This document shows positions 1 to 5,526 of a stretch of DNA of 5,526 nt, piece by piece. The notes beneath the pieces were generated by a model. The model saw only the letters and a program-made list of their open reading frames with translations, was not told where the DNA came from and searched no databases. Within the stretch, counting starts at the first letter, position 1. Every line of letters starts with the position of its first letter. Made by a program: the position numbers and the translations under genes. Origin of the DNA: UBA6901 sp964355495 (lineage in GTDB: Bacteria; Pseudomonadota; Gammaproteobacteria; Acidiferrobacterales; UBA6901); assembly GCA_964355495.1 (NCBI GenBank), contig CAYHES010000175.1:1-5526 (forward strand), written 5' to 3'.

Positions 1-1760
1 AGACTGGCGCCGATATGCAGGAAATGGTTGTCCAGATTGAACACGCGATTGAGCGCGACGTGTACCTTCTGTGCCACATGACCGGCAAAGGTCTCGTTTG
101 TATCCGTAATCAGAATGGCGAATTCGTCACCGCCCAGACGGGCAATGGTGTCGGAGTGACGCAGGACTTGCTGCAGGCGAGCGCTGACCTGTTGCAGCAT
201 GAGGTCGCCGTATTGGTGCCCCAGGGTATCGTTGACTTCCTTGAAGCGATCGAGATCCATGAGAATCAGTGCGACCGACTTTTGTTGGCGTGCCGCGTTC
301 TGTATGGCATGGTGCAAGCGGTCGTGCAGCAGGTTACGGTTGGGCAGTCCGGTCAGGGCATCGTGCAGGGCCTGGTGTTCCAGATTCGCCTGCTGGCACT
401 TGCGGTCCGTGATGTCGGTAATGGATCCGGACACGCGCACGGCCCGCCCCTGTTCGTCGCGCAGCGCCTTGCCACGCATCAACAGCCAACACTCGCGATC
501 GTTGCCCGTCTGGCCGCGAAATTCAGATTCGAACAGCTCCTCGGCACTGCTTTCCAGGTAACGCCCGAGCCTGGCTTCCGTGATGTCGCGGTCATCGGGG
601 TGGATCAACGCGTGCCAGACCTGCAGGGGCTTGGACACGGTTTCACCAACAGCCGCCGCACCCAGAATTTCATTCAGCCGCGGGGAAAAATAACCCTGGT
701 CGGTGCGCAGATCCCAGTCCCAGATTCCGTCATTGGCGCCGCCGACCGCCAGCGCGAAGCGCTCCTGGCCCATTCGAGTGGTCTTTTCCAAACGGCGCGC
801 GCGGACGAACAGCACACTGGACACCATACCGGCCAACGCCAGCATGATTGCCAATGCGACCAGGCGCCGCAGATTGAGTGCCTTTTCAGCCAATTCCAAG
901 GCGGCTTCGCGGGACTGCAGTCCCGCGTCAAGGTGCGCCGCCGGGGTAAATATCTGCGTACCGTAGCGGTCTTCGCCGAAATGCCGGATACGCGCTTGAC
1001 CTTCGTTCGACACCAGATAATCGAGGAAGGCCTCCGCTAACGGCTGATTGGCCGCCGGAATGCGCTCTTGGCTTACCACTATTGCGTAGTACTCGTTGCG
1101 CAGGGCGACATTGTCACGCGACAGCGGAACCAGCCGTCCGCCCAACGCCTCACGGTTGGCAAAATACGTGCCCATGTCGGCGAACGCGTAGGTGCCGAAG
1201 GTCGCGGCATTGCGCAAGGTGGCGCTGGAACTGGCATTGGCGACTTCATAACCGGGCCAGTCCGGTTCAATGCCGGCAGCGGTCCACAGCTCGCTCAGCT
1301 TCTTATAGGTTCCGGAGCGCATCCCCGGCACCATAATAGAAACCTGCTGCCGGGCCAGTTTGCGCAATGCGTCCGTGGGGTCGCGATCGTCACGTAGCCG
1401 CAGCGGATCGCGCGCCGGACCGAAGATCGCAAAGTCGTTATACATGATGAGGGTGCGGAGTATGCCGTACCCCTCACCCATAAAAATAAGTTCACTCCCG
1501 GGGTGATGGGTAATCAACAGATCGGCATGGCCGGCGCGTCCACGGTCCAGCACGGCCAGTGCCCCCGCATACTCGATCATCACGCTAATGTCCGGATGCT
1601 GCGCCTCAAATCCTGTGGCAACCCACTTGATAAGGCCGGTGTCGCCAACGGTATTGGCCGCAATCACACGCAATACCTTGCCGTTCGGACTGTCGGTCGC
1701 GGCGGCGGCGGACAGGCTGAACAGCAGGCAGGTGATGGCCATCAATGCAATGCGCATCAT
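1..1760 (-). CDS. Membrane-bound diguanylate cyclase with TupA-like periplasmic sensor, PAS and GGDEF domains (3' end beyond window)
   Basis: 586 codons are visible in one open frame, read by hand on the minus strand; the C-terminus lies off the left edge. Residues 1-21 form a signal peptide (hydrophobic core ending SAAAA). Residues about 28-273 resemble the tungstate-binding protein TupA: MYNDF at 106-110 followed by a GP..DP segment, SGTY at 149-152, and a closing YG..IF.P. A helix leads into one transmembrane segment at about 297-319, followed by basic RARR. A PAS domain (about 333-454, with GIWDWD and a closing ITDITDRK) precedes the GGDEF domain, which starts at HDALTGLPNR (466). It has MDLDRFK (501-507, metal-binding Asp), RHSD (534-537, product-inhibition I-site) and an intact GGDEF (543-547). 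The protein should therefore make cyclic-di-GMP from two GTP in response to a periplasmic ligand. An EAL domain could follow outside the window. No ATG, GTG or TTG lies between the in-frame stop near 1946 and the tandem ATG at 1760/1757; the second ATG is better spaced from AGGGG. Domain calls are firm; the ligand is inferred. Confidence 0.93.
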   Translation of the reverse strand, partial: MMRIALMAITCLLFSLSAAAATDSPNGKVLRVIAANTVGDTGLIKWVATGFEAQHPDISVMIEYAGALAVLDRGRAGHADLLITHHPGSELIFMGEGYGILRTLIMYNDFAIFGPARDPLRLRDDRDPTDALRKLARQQVSIMVPGMRSGTYKKLSELWTAAGIEPDWPGYEVANASSSATLRNAATFGTYAFADMGTYFANREALGGRLVPLSRDNVALRNEYYAIVVSQERIPAANQPLAEAFLDYLVSNEGQARIRHFGEDRYGTQIFTPAAHLDAGLQSREAALELAEKALNLRRLVALAIMLALAGMVSSVLFVRARRLEKTTRMGQERFALAVGGANDGIWDWDLRTDQGYFSPRLNEILGAAAVGETVSKPLQVWHALIHPDDRDITEARLGRYLESSAEELFESEFRGQTGNDRECWLLMRGKALRDEQGRAVRVSGSITDITDRKCQQANLEHQALHDALTGLPNRNLLHDRLHHAIQNAARQQKSVALILMDLDRFKEVNDTLGHQYGDLMLQQVSARLQQVLRHSDTIARLGGDEFAILITDTNETFAGHVAQKVHVALNRVFNLDNHFLHIGAS

Positions 1761-1763
1761 GCG

Positions 1764-1768
1764 CCCCT
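1764..1768 (-). promoter_or_regulatory. Ribosome binding site of the sensor-cyclase gene
   Basis: AGGGG on the minus strand lies 3 nt before the ATG at 1760 and 6 nt before the second ATG at 1757. The spacing favours the second ATG, giving a protein that begins MRIALMAI. Confidence 0.55.
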
Positions 1769-1808
1769 GTTGGCAAAATGCAGGAAACGAACGGGTGCAA
1801 GCGGTTGC

Positions 1809-1826
1809 CTGGTCGCAACGGACCAG
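1809..1826 (-). other. Small hairpin in the leader of the sensor-cyclase gene
   Basis: On the minus strand CTGGTC, a six-base loop CGTTGC, and GACCAG form a perfect 6-bp stem about 50 nt upstream of the start codon. The 5' arm (with flanking bases, 1820-1828) can instead pair with GGACCGGAA at 1870-1878, with one G-U pair, so two mutually exclusive folds are possible. There is no U-tract. Stems of this size arise by chance in a leader of this length. Confidence 0.25.
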
Positions 1827-1952
1827 AAATAGGGGGCGGTCATGGGCTGGGTACGCGGCGTGATTGCGCTTCCGGTCCTTGAGATAGCTTGTCCAGTCTT
1901 GTCGCCGGACAGAAGTGCCCCGGCCGCCCCGTAAATATGAGCCTTATTTAGT

Positions 1953-1981
1953 ATTATGGACTATAGGCGACAAAGCGCAGT
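1953..1981 (-). promoter_or_regulatory. Possible sigma70-type promoter of the sensor-cyclase gene
   Basis: On the minus strand CATAAT (1953-1958) matches five of six positions of the -10 consensus in an AT-rich patch. The -35 region 17 nt upstream (1976-1981) is poor, as expected if an activator is needed. An alternative pairing is TTGTCG (1968-1973) with TAAATA (1945-1950) at 17 nt spacing. Transcription from the first candidate would begin near 1946 and give a leader of about 185 nt. Confidence 0.3.
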
Positions 1982-1983
1982 TG

Positions 1984-1995
1984 TGCAGGCCTGCA
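1984..1995. promoter_or_regulatory. 12-bp perfect palindrome, possible operator
   Basis: TGCAGGCCTGCA is a perfect palindrome. Its centre is about 43 bp upstream of the start site predicted from the CATAAT box at 1953-1958, close to the position used by class II activators. No specific regulator family is recognised from this sequence. Confidence 0.3.
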
Positions 1996-2186
1996 TGCCC
2001 GTTGAGGTCGGCAAATCACCACGCTCTCCGGGACATTTTTTCTGGTTTGGCAACGATGCGGGACCGGTAACACGGTAGCTTGGGGCTAATCTCGCGGTCT
2101 ATCGGATTCTGATTAACATGCTGTTTCTAATGATTATTAGCTGTTCTGGGGGGCTGACCGCATTGTTATAGCTCATTCCGCGATGC

Positions 2187-2217
2187 GCCGGCGCCGCCAT
2201 CGAGCCTCGCCACCGGC
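2187..2217 (-). terminator. GC-rich hairpin directly after the rsmI stop codon
   Basis: Beginning at the base after the rsmI TAA, GCCGGTGGCG (2208-2217) can pair with CGGCGCCGGC (2187-2196) across an 11-base loop, giving seven pairs including one G-U, one mismatch, then two more pairs. There is no U-tract after it, so it is not a classic intrinsic terminator. It may mark the mRNA 3' end or protect it, or transcription may read on toward the sensor gene. Confidence 0.35.
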
Positions 2218-3063
2218 TTACCCTGACTTGAGCTGCAATGCCAACTCATACAGCTGGTTTTTCTTTTGACCGGTGATCTCCGCCGCGAGCGCCGCCGCCT
2301 GGCTTACCGGCAGTTCCTTAATAAGGATACGCAGAATGCGCGCGGCGTCTTCGCTGGTTTCGGCCTCGGCCGGGGCGGCGCCGTGGATCAACACCACGAT
2401 CTCGCCGCGCTGCTGGTTGGCATCCTCCGCCACCCAGCGGGCGAGCTCGCCGAGCGTGGCGTGGCGCACGGTTTCGAATTGTTTGGTCAGCTCGCGCGCG
2501 TACACCGCCTCGCGCGCCGCGCCGAACACCGCGAGCATGTCGTGCAGGCTCTCGACGATGCGATGCGGGCTCTCGTACACAATGAGCGTGCGCGGCTCGC
2601 CGGCCAGCGCCTCGAACCAGGCGCGGCGCGCGGCGCTCTTGACCGGCGGAAAACCCTCGAAGGCAAAGCGGTCGGACGGCATGCCGGAGGCGGACAGCGC
2701 CACGATCGCGGCGCACGCCCCGGGCAGGGGCACGACACGGATGCCGGCCGCGTGCGTGGCACGCACCAGGCGGTAGCCGGGGTCGCTCACCAGCGGTGTG
2801 CCGGCGTCGCTGATCAGGGCGATGGATTTGCCACTAATAAGGAATGCCACCAGTTCCGCGGCCTTTTCGCGCTCGTTGTGCTCGTGAAAGGCGGTCACCG
2901 GCGTGAGAATGCCGAAGTGCCGGAGCAACTTGCTGCTGTGACGCGTGTCCTCGGCGGCAATCAGGCTGACCTCGTTCAGGGTCAACAATGCGCGTGGGGA
3001 GAGGTCATCGAGGTTCCCGATGGGGGTCGCGACCACGTACAGGATCCCGGGCTGGTTTGACAC
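2218..3063 (-). CDS. rsmI: 16S rRNA (cytidine(1402)-2'-O)-methyltransferase RsmI
   Basis: This 281-residue protein is close to the usual family length. RsmI is a cytoplasmic SAM-dependent enzyme that 2'-O-methylates C1402 of 16S rRNA in the decoding centre; RsmH methylates N4 of the same base. It has the tetrapyrrole-methylase-type fold. Signatures seen in order are VATPIGNLDDLSPRA (11-25), AAEDTRHSSKLL (36-47), HEHNE (60-64), LISDAGTPLVSDPG (83-96, SAM-binding region), PLPGACA (112-118), FEGFPP (135-140), YESPHRI (163-169), ARELTKQFE (189-197) and RGEIVVLI (219-226). The C-terminal helical part (about 235-281) is complete and ends at TAA. The start is GTG at 3061-3063, chosen because GGAGG lies 5 nt upstream and the ILYVVATPIGNL block follows at once. 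The gene diverges from lpoA, as yraL does from yraM in Escherichia coli. No key motif is missing. Confidence 0.97.
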   Translation of the reverse strand: MSNQPGILYVVATPIGNLDDLSPRALLTLNEVSLIAAEDTRHSSKLLRHFGILTPVTAFHEHNEREKAAELVAFLISGKSIALISDAGTPLVSDPGYRLVRATHAAGIRVVPLPGACAAIVALSASGMPSDRFAFEGFPPVKSAARRAWFEALAGEPRTLIVYESPHRIVESLHDMLAVFGAAREAVYARELTKQFETVRHATLGELARWVAEDANQQRGEIVVLIHGAAPAEAETSEDAARILRILIKELPVSQAAALAAEITGQKKNQLYELALQLKSG

Positions 3064-3086
3064 AGGCGCCTCCGGTTGCGGATACT
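3057..3086 (+). promoter_or_regulatory. Sigma70-type promoter of lpoA-yraN
   Basis: A perfect -35 box TTGACA (3057-3062) is followed after 18 nt by GATACT (3081-3086), which matches the -10 consensus at four of six positions. Transcription would start near 3093, about 20 nt before the lpoA ATG. The -35 box overlaps the start codon of rsmI on the other strand. Confidence 0.65.
3069..3073 (-). promoter_or_regulatory. Ribosome binding site fixing the GTG start of rsmI
   Basis: GGAGG on the minus strand is a strong Shine-Dalgarno sequence with a 5-nt spacer to GTG at 3061-3063. It supports the non-ATG start. Confidence 0.75.
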
Positions 3087-3093
3087 TCCGCGC

Positions 3094-3122
3094 AGTTTAC
3101 CCGACACCTGCCATGAAACCGA
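3094..3122 (-). promoter_or_regulatory. Possible promoter of rsmI
   Basis: On the minus strand TAAACT (3094-3099) matches four of six -10 positions and would place the start near 3087, about 24 nt before the rsmI GTG. The -35 region, inside the first codons of lpoA, is weak. This is the best candidate in the short divergent gap, not a firm call. Confidence 0.25.
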
Positions 3123-5065
3123 TCTCCCGTCGTACCTTGTCTGGTCTTTTTCTACTCGCTGCCCTGTTTGCCCTGGCGGCCTGCGAAACCCGCCCTCCGC
3201 TGCGCCCGGAAGTTGCCAAGCCGGAGCCACCGGCGGCGGCCACCGTCAAGACCGCGGAGCTGGCCGAACAGGCCGGTGAATTTGTGCTCGCGGCGCGCGA
3301 GTACGAGGCGCTCGCCAAACTGGCAACACCCCCGCAACGCCAGCACTATGCGCTCAAGGCGGTCGAGTCGCTGATCAAGGCCGGGCAGGCGCGCGAAGCG
3401 CGCGAGCAGCTGCGCGCGATTGATCTCGCCAGACTCGACGCCACGTTCCAGGCACGCAAACAAATTCTGGATGCGCAGCTCGCTGCGCTCGAAGGCCGGC
3501 CGGATGAAACACTGCGCCTGCTGGCGCTGGCTGAGAAAACACCGAACCTCAATCCCGCACTGATCGCCGAAATTTACCGGGTGCGCGCACTGGCCGAGGT
3601 GACACTCGATCGGCCGTTCAGTGCCGTGAAGAGCCTGATTGCACGCGAACAGGTCATTGTGGCGCGCGAGGAAGTGGCCCGGAATCAGCAGGAACTCTGG
3701 CAAATCCTGGCAACCCTGAGCCGCGCCCAGCTCGATCAGGAACTCAAGGCGACGCGCGACCCGGTGCTGGGTGGCTGGCTGGATCTGGCGATCACCGCGC
3801 TTGAAAATGCCGGCAGCCGCACGGCGCTCGCGAATGCCATCGACGGCTGGCGCAAGACACATGTCGGACACCCGGCCTCGGATGATTTCCTGAAAAGCGT
3901 CGCCCGTCCGCGGCCTGGCCAGATCGGACGCGTGGAAAAAATCACCCTGCTGCTGCCGCTGACCTCCGATTACGCGCAGGCCGCCGCTGCCGTGCGCGAC
4001 GGCTTTCTCGCCATGGACGCCGCGAATCGCAACCCGGATAAACCCAAGGTGAGTGTGGTCGACACCGGTGCGGACCCGGCCGGAATTCTCGCTGCCTACG
4101 AAGCCGCCGTGAAGGACGGCGCGCAGTTGATCGTCGGACCGCTCGGCCTGGAGGCCGTGGACAACATTGTGCGCAAAACCAGTCTCGAGGTCCCGACGCT
4201 GCTGCTGAGCCACGCAAGCGACGACATCGACGCCAGCAAGACCGTGTTCCAGTTCGGCCTGCCGCCCGAGCAGGAAGCAACGCAGGTCGCGGAACGCGCC
4301 TGGCTGGACGGTCATCGCCAGGCGGCGGTGCTCTACCCGGCTTCTGCCTGGGGGCGGCGCATGCAAGCGGCGTTTGCCGGCGCATGGCAGCGGCTCGGCG
4401 GGATCGTGGTCGCCGAGCAGGATTATCTGCTCGACCAGAGCGACTACACCGACCCGGTGAAACGTCTGCTCAACATCACCCAAAGCGAGGCGCGCAAGGA
4501 CCGGCTCGAAAGCGTCGTCAAGATGAAACTCAAGTTCGAGGCACGGCCGCGCGAGGATATCCACTTCATTTTCCTCGCGACCGACCCCCGGCATGCGCGC
4601 CTGATCAAACCGCAGCTCAGCTATCACCGCGCCGCGCGCGTGCCGGTGTACGCCAGCTCGCACGTGTTTACCGGACGCGGCGATCCGAACAAGGACACCG
4701 ACCTGGACGGCATCCTGTTCCCGGACATGCCGTGGATGCTGGTGGGCGACGGACGCGTGGCCGAGCTGCGCAAACTATTGCAGCCCAATTGGCCGTATGC
4801 GCACAGCGGGCTCGACCGGCTGTTCGCGCTGGGCGTAGACGCCTATGCGGTCATTCCGCATCTCAATCGCCTGAGCAACGAGAACGCCGTGCGCTTCGGC
4901 GGCGTGACCAGCGGCCTGTCGCTCGGGCGCGGCGGGCGCCTGCATCGCCAGTTGCTGTGGGCGCAGTTCCGCAAGGGCGTGCCGGTGCTGGTGGATACCT
5001 TCTTCCGCCACAAGGGCCAGTTCGACATCGACACCGACGCGCCGGCGGCGCGCCCGGGTGGCTGA
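3113..5065 (+). CDS. lpoA: Penicillin-binding protein activator LpoA (outer-membrane lipoprotein)
   Basis: 650 residues, near the 678 of Escherichia coli LpoA (YraM). LpoA is anchored in the outer membrane, spans the periplasm and stimulates PBP1A peptidoglycan synthesis. The start ATG gives a lipoprotein signal: basic MKPISRR, a hydrophobic core and the lipobox LAAC with lipidated Cys24. Residue +2 is Glu rather than Asp, which fits export to the outer membrane. The same frame is open further upstream, but only this start puts the signal at the N-terminus. Residues about 30-265 are an Ala- and Leu-rich helical, TPR-like domain ending in family features (GGWLDLA, then W and GHPAS). From about 277 (ITLLLPL) to 640 is a type I periplasmic-binding-protein fold with VRDGFLA, IVGPLG, IFLATDPRHARLIKPQL and VYASSHVF. 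No strong Shine-Dalgarno sequence precedes the ATG. The gene is first in an operon with yraN and diverges from rsmI. Confidence 0.95.
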   Translation: MKPISRRTLSGLFLLAALFALAACETRPPLRPEVAKPEPPAAATVKTAELAEQAGEFVLAAREYEALAKLATPPQRQHYALKAVESLIKAGQAREAREQLRAIDLARLDATFQARKQILDAQLAALEGRPDETLRLLALAEKTPNLNPALIAEIYRVRALAEVTLDRPFSAVKSLIAREQVIVAREEVARNQQELWQILATLSRAQLDQELKATRDPVLGGWLDLAITALENAGSRTALANAIDGWRKTHVGHPASDDFLKSVARPRPGQIGRVEKITLLLPLTSDYAQAAAAVRDGFLAMDAANRNPDKPKVSVVDTGADPAGILAAYEAAVKDGAQLIVGPLGLEAVDNIVRKTSLEVPTLLLSHASDDIDASKTVFQFGLPPEQEATQVAERAWLDGHRQAAVLYPASAWGRRMQAAFAGAWQRLGGIVVAEQDYLLDQSDYTDPVKRLLNITQSEARKDRLESVVKMKLKFEARPREDIHFIFLATDPRHARLIKPQLSYHRAARVPVYASSHVFTGRGDPNKDTDLDGILFPDMPWMLVGDGRVAELRKLLQPNWPYAHSGLDRLFALGVDAYAVIPHLNRLSNENAVRFGGVTSGLSLGRGGRLHRQLLWAQFRKGVPVLVDTFFRHKGQFDIDTDAPAARPGG

Positions 5066-5411
5066 CCCGCTCAGCGGTGCGCAGGCGGAAGACCTCGCCT
5101 GCGCGCATCTCGAACGCGCCGGACTCAAGCTCCTCACCCGCAATTACCGCTGTCCGCAGGGCGAAGTGGATTTGGTGATGGACGACCGCGACACGCTGGT
5201 GTTCGTGGAAGTGCGCTACCGGCGCTCGAACGCCTTCGGCACACCGGCCGAGACCGTGGACCGGCGCAAGCAGGCGCGCCTGCAAGCCGCCGCCGGGCAC
5301 TACCTGCTGACTCACCCCGCCGACCGCGCCTGCCGATTCGATGTGGTGGCGGTGAGCGGTCGTGATGCACGCATCGAGTGGCTGCGCGACGCCTTCGGCG
5401 CTGCCGATTAA
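5058..5411 (+). CDS. yraN: YraN / UPF0102 family protein (nuclease-like fold)
   Basis: 117 residues, within the usual range for this family of small proteins with a restriction-endonuclease-like fold. The biochemical role is not firmly established. Family signatures are complete: GAQAEDLACAHLERAG near the N-terminus (7-22), RNY (28-30), GEVDLV (35-40), VFVEVRYRRS (48-57), and CRFDVVAV (92-99) before a terminal IEWLRDAF (106-113). The acidic residues E36, D38 and E51 fit a PD-(D/E)xK-like site. Arg53 stands where nucleases carry Lys, as I recall for E. coli YraN too, so nuclease activity should not be assumed. The start is GTG at 5058, overlapping the lpoA stop by 8 nt. There is no clear Shine-Dalgarno sequence, so translation is probably coupled to lpoA. 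In related genomes diaA and a BON-domain lipoprotein gene often come next; here repeats follow and the window ends. Confidence 0.93.
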   Translation: MADPLSGAQAEDLACAHLERAGLKLLTRNYRCPQGEVDLVMDDRDTLVFVEVRYRRSNAFGTPAETVDRRKQARLQAAAGHYLLTHPADRACRFDVVAVSGRDARIEWLRDAFGAAD

Positions 5412-5447
5412 TTACTGATCCGATCTCAAATAGTGTGCACCGCTTCT

Positions 5448-5468
5448 CCCTCTCCCTGCGGGAGAGGG
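5448..5468 (+). repeat. REP-like hairpin downstream of yraN
   Basis: CCCTCTCCC, loop TGC, GGGAGAGGG: a perfect 9-bp stem with a three-base loop, 36 nt after the yraN stop. It is followed by CCGGGGTGAGGG. This hairpin-plus-tail pattern is a common intergenic repeat in proteobacterial genomes. With no U-tract it is more likely an mRNA-stabilising or attenuating structure than a classic terminator. Confidence 0.75.
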
Positions 5469-5526
5469 CCGGGGTGAGGGCAAGGCGCCACAAGACCGGC
5501 CCTCATCCTGTCCTTCTCCCGCAGGG
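5454..5526. repeat. Inverted pair of palindromic intergenic repeats, second copy cut by window end
   Basis: Positions 5454-5481 and 5499-5526 are inverted copies: 24 of 28 bases match when one is reverse-complemented, with a 17-nt spacer. The second copy runs to the last base and probably continues with its own hairpin arm. Two facing copies resemble the paired units of bacterial interspersed mosaic elements. A large cruciform or RNA stem over the whole pair is possible. Confidence 0.7.

Larger units (their letters stand above)
1761..2217. other. Intergenic region between rsmI and the sensor-cyclase gene
   Basis: This 457-base stretch has no credible coding region on either strand. It is partly AT-rich (about 1930-1960 and 2100-2145), unlike the GC-rich genes on both sides. 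It contains the leader and probable promoter of the sensor gene, a 12-bp palindrome, and a hairpin after the rsmI stop. I looked for RNase P RNA, which sits beside rsmI in Pseudomonas, and for a cyclic-di-GMP or molybdenum-cofactor riboswitch, and recognised none. Confidence 0.8.

Noticed and set aside
15..1040. Long plus-strand reading frame of 341 codons
   Set aside because: It lies antisense to the sensor-cyclase gene, whose minus-strand frame has clear PAS and GGDEF motifs. The plus-strand translation shows no recognisable domain and is an effect of GC-rich codon use.
1899..1973. 8-bp inverted repeat TTGTCGCC / GGCGACAA around the promoter region, and a CTTGTC direct repeat (1888-1893, 1898-1903)
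   Set aside because: About one 8-bp inverted pair is expected by chance in a gap of this size, and the 6-bp direct repeat is too short to support an operator.
2036..2041. Run of six T residues as an intrinsic terminator
   Set aside because: No adequate GC-rich stem precedes it on the plus strand, and no plus-strand gene ends nearby.
2118..2171. Tiny plus-strand reading frame of 17 codons, hydrophobic
   Set aside because: It has no ribosome binding site or context and is a length expected by chance in an AT-rich patch.
1761..2217. RNase P RNA gene, expected by analogy with Pseudomonas
   Set aside because: The conserved GAGGAAAGTCC-like 5' block and the ACAGA...CCGGCTTA-like 3' block were not found together on either strand. 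The plus-strand ACCGGCTTA at 2212-2220 is only the complement of the rsmI stop region.
2266..3060. Plus-strand reading frame of 264 codons opposite rsmI
   Set aside because: It is the shadow of a gene with every RsmI signature intact.
3386..3420. GCGCGC-rich local repeats in lpoA
   Set aside because: They are explained by Ala-Arg-rich helical coding sequence with GC-rich codons. The period is not regular.
3152..4663. Minus-strand reading frame of 503 codons opposite lpoA
   Set aside because: LpoA on the plus strand has a lipobox and family motifs throughout. The antisense product has no recognisable domain.
5448..5526. CRISPR array
   Set aside because: Only two copies, in inverted orientation and palindromic, with no regular spacers.

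Overview
This is a GC-rich window, most likely from a gammaproteobacterium. The main evidence is the divergent rsmI (yraL) / lpoA (yraM)-yraN block, a gene order conserved in Gammaproteobacteria, and the presence of LpoA, which is essentially confined to that class. No species can be named from the sequence.

Layout. Positions 1-1760 (minus strand) carry a large sensor gene whose 3' end lies beyond the left edge. It encodes a signal peptide, a periplasmic substrate-binding domain resembling the tungstate-binding protein TupA, one transmembrane helix, a PAS domain and a GGDEF diguanylate cyclase domain. Positions 1761-2217 are a non-coding gap of 457 bases. It holds the leader and probable promoter region of the sensor gene, a 12-bp perfect palindrome, and a GC-rich hairpin directly after the rsmI stop codon. 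Positions 2218-3063 (minus) are rsmI. Positions 3064-3112 are a compact divergent promoter region. Positions 3113-5065 (plus) are lpoA, and 5058-5411 (plus) are yraN, which overlaps the end of lpoA by 8 bases. Positions 5412-5526 contain a facing pair of palindromic, REP-like intergenic repeats, the second cut by the right edge.

Function. RsmI modifies 16S rRNA. LpoA is an outer-membrane lipoprotein that activates the peptidoglycan synthase PBP1A. YraN is a small protein with a nuclease-like fold and no firmly established role. These three are conserved housekeeping neighbours. The sensor gene is separate from them: it appears to link a periplasmic ligand, possibly an oxyanion, to cyclic-di-GMP synthesis inside the cell. 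It is the least ordinary element here. The domain fusion, its altered ligand-site motifs and its structured upstream region are the points most worth checking. I found no CRISPR array, tRNA, rRNA, transposase or integrase.
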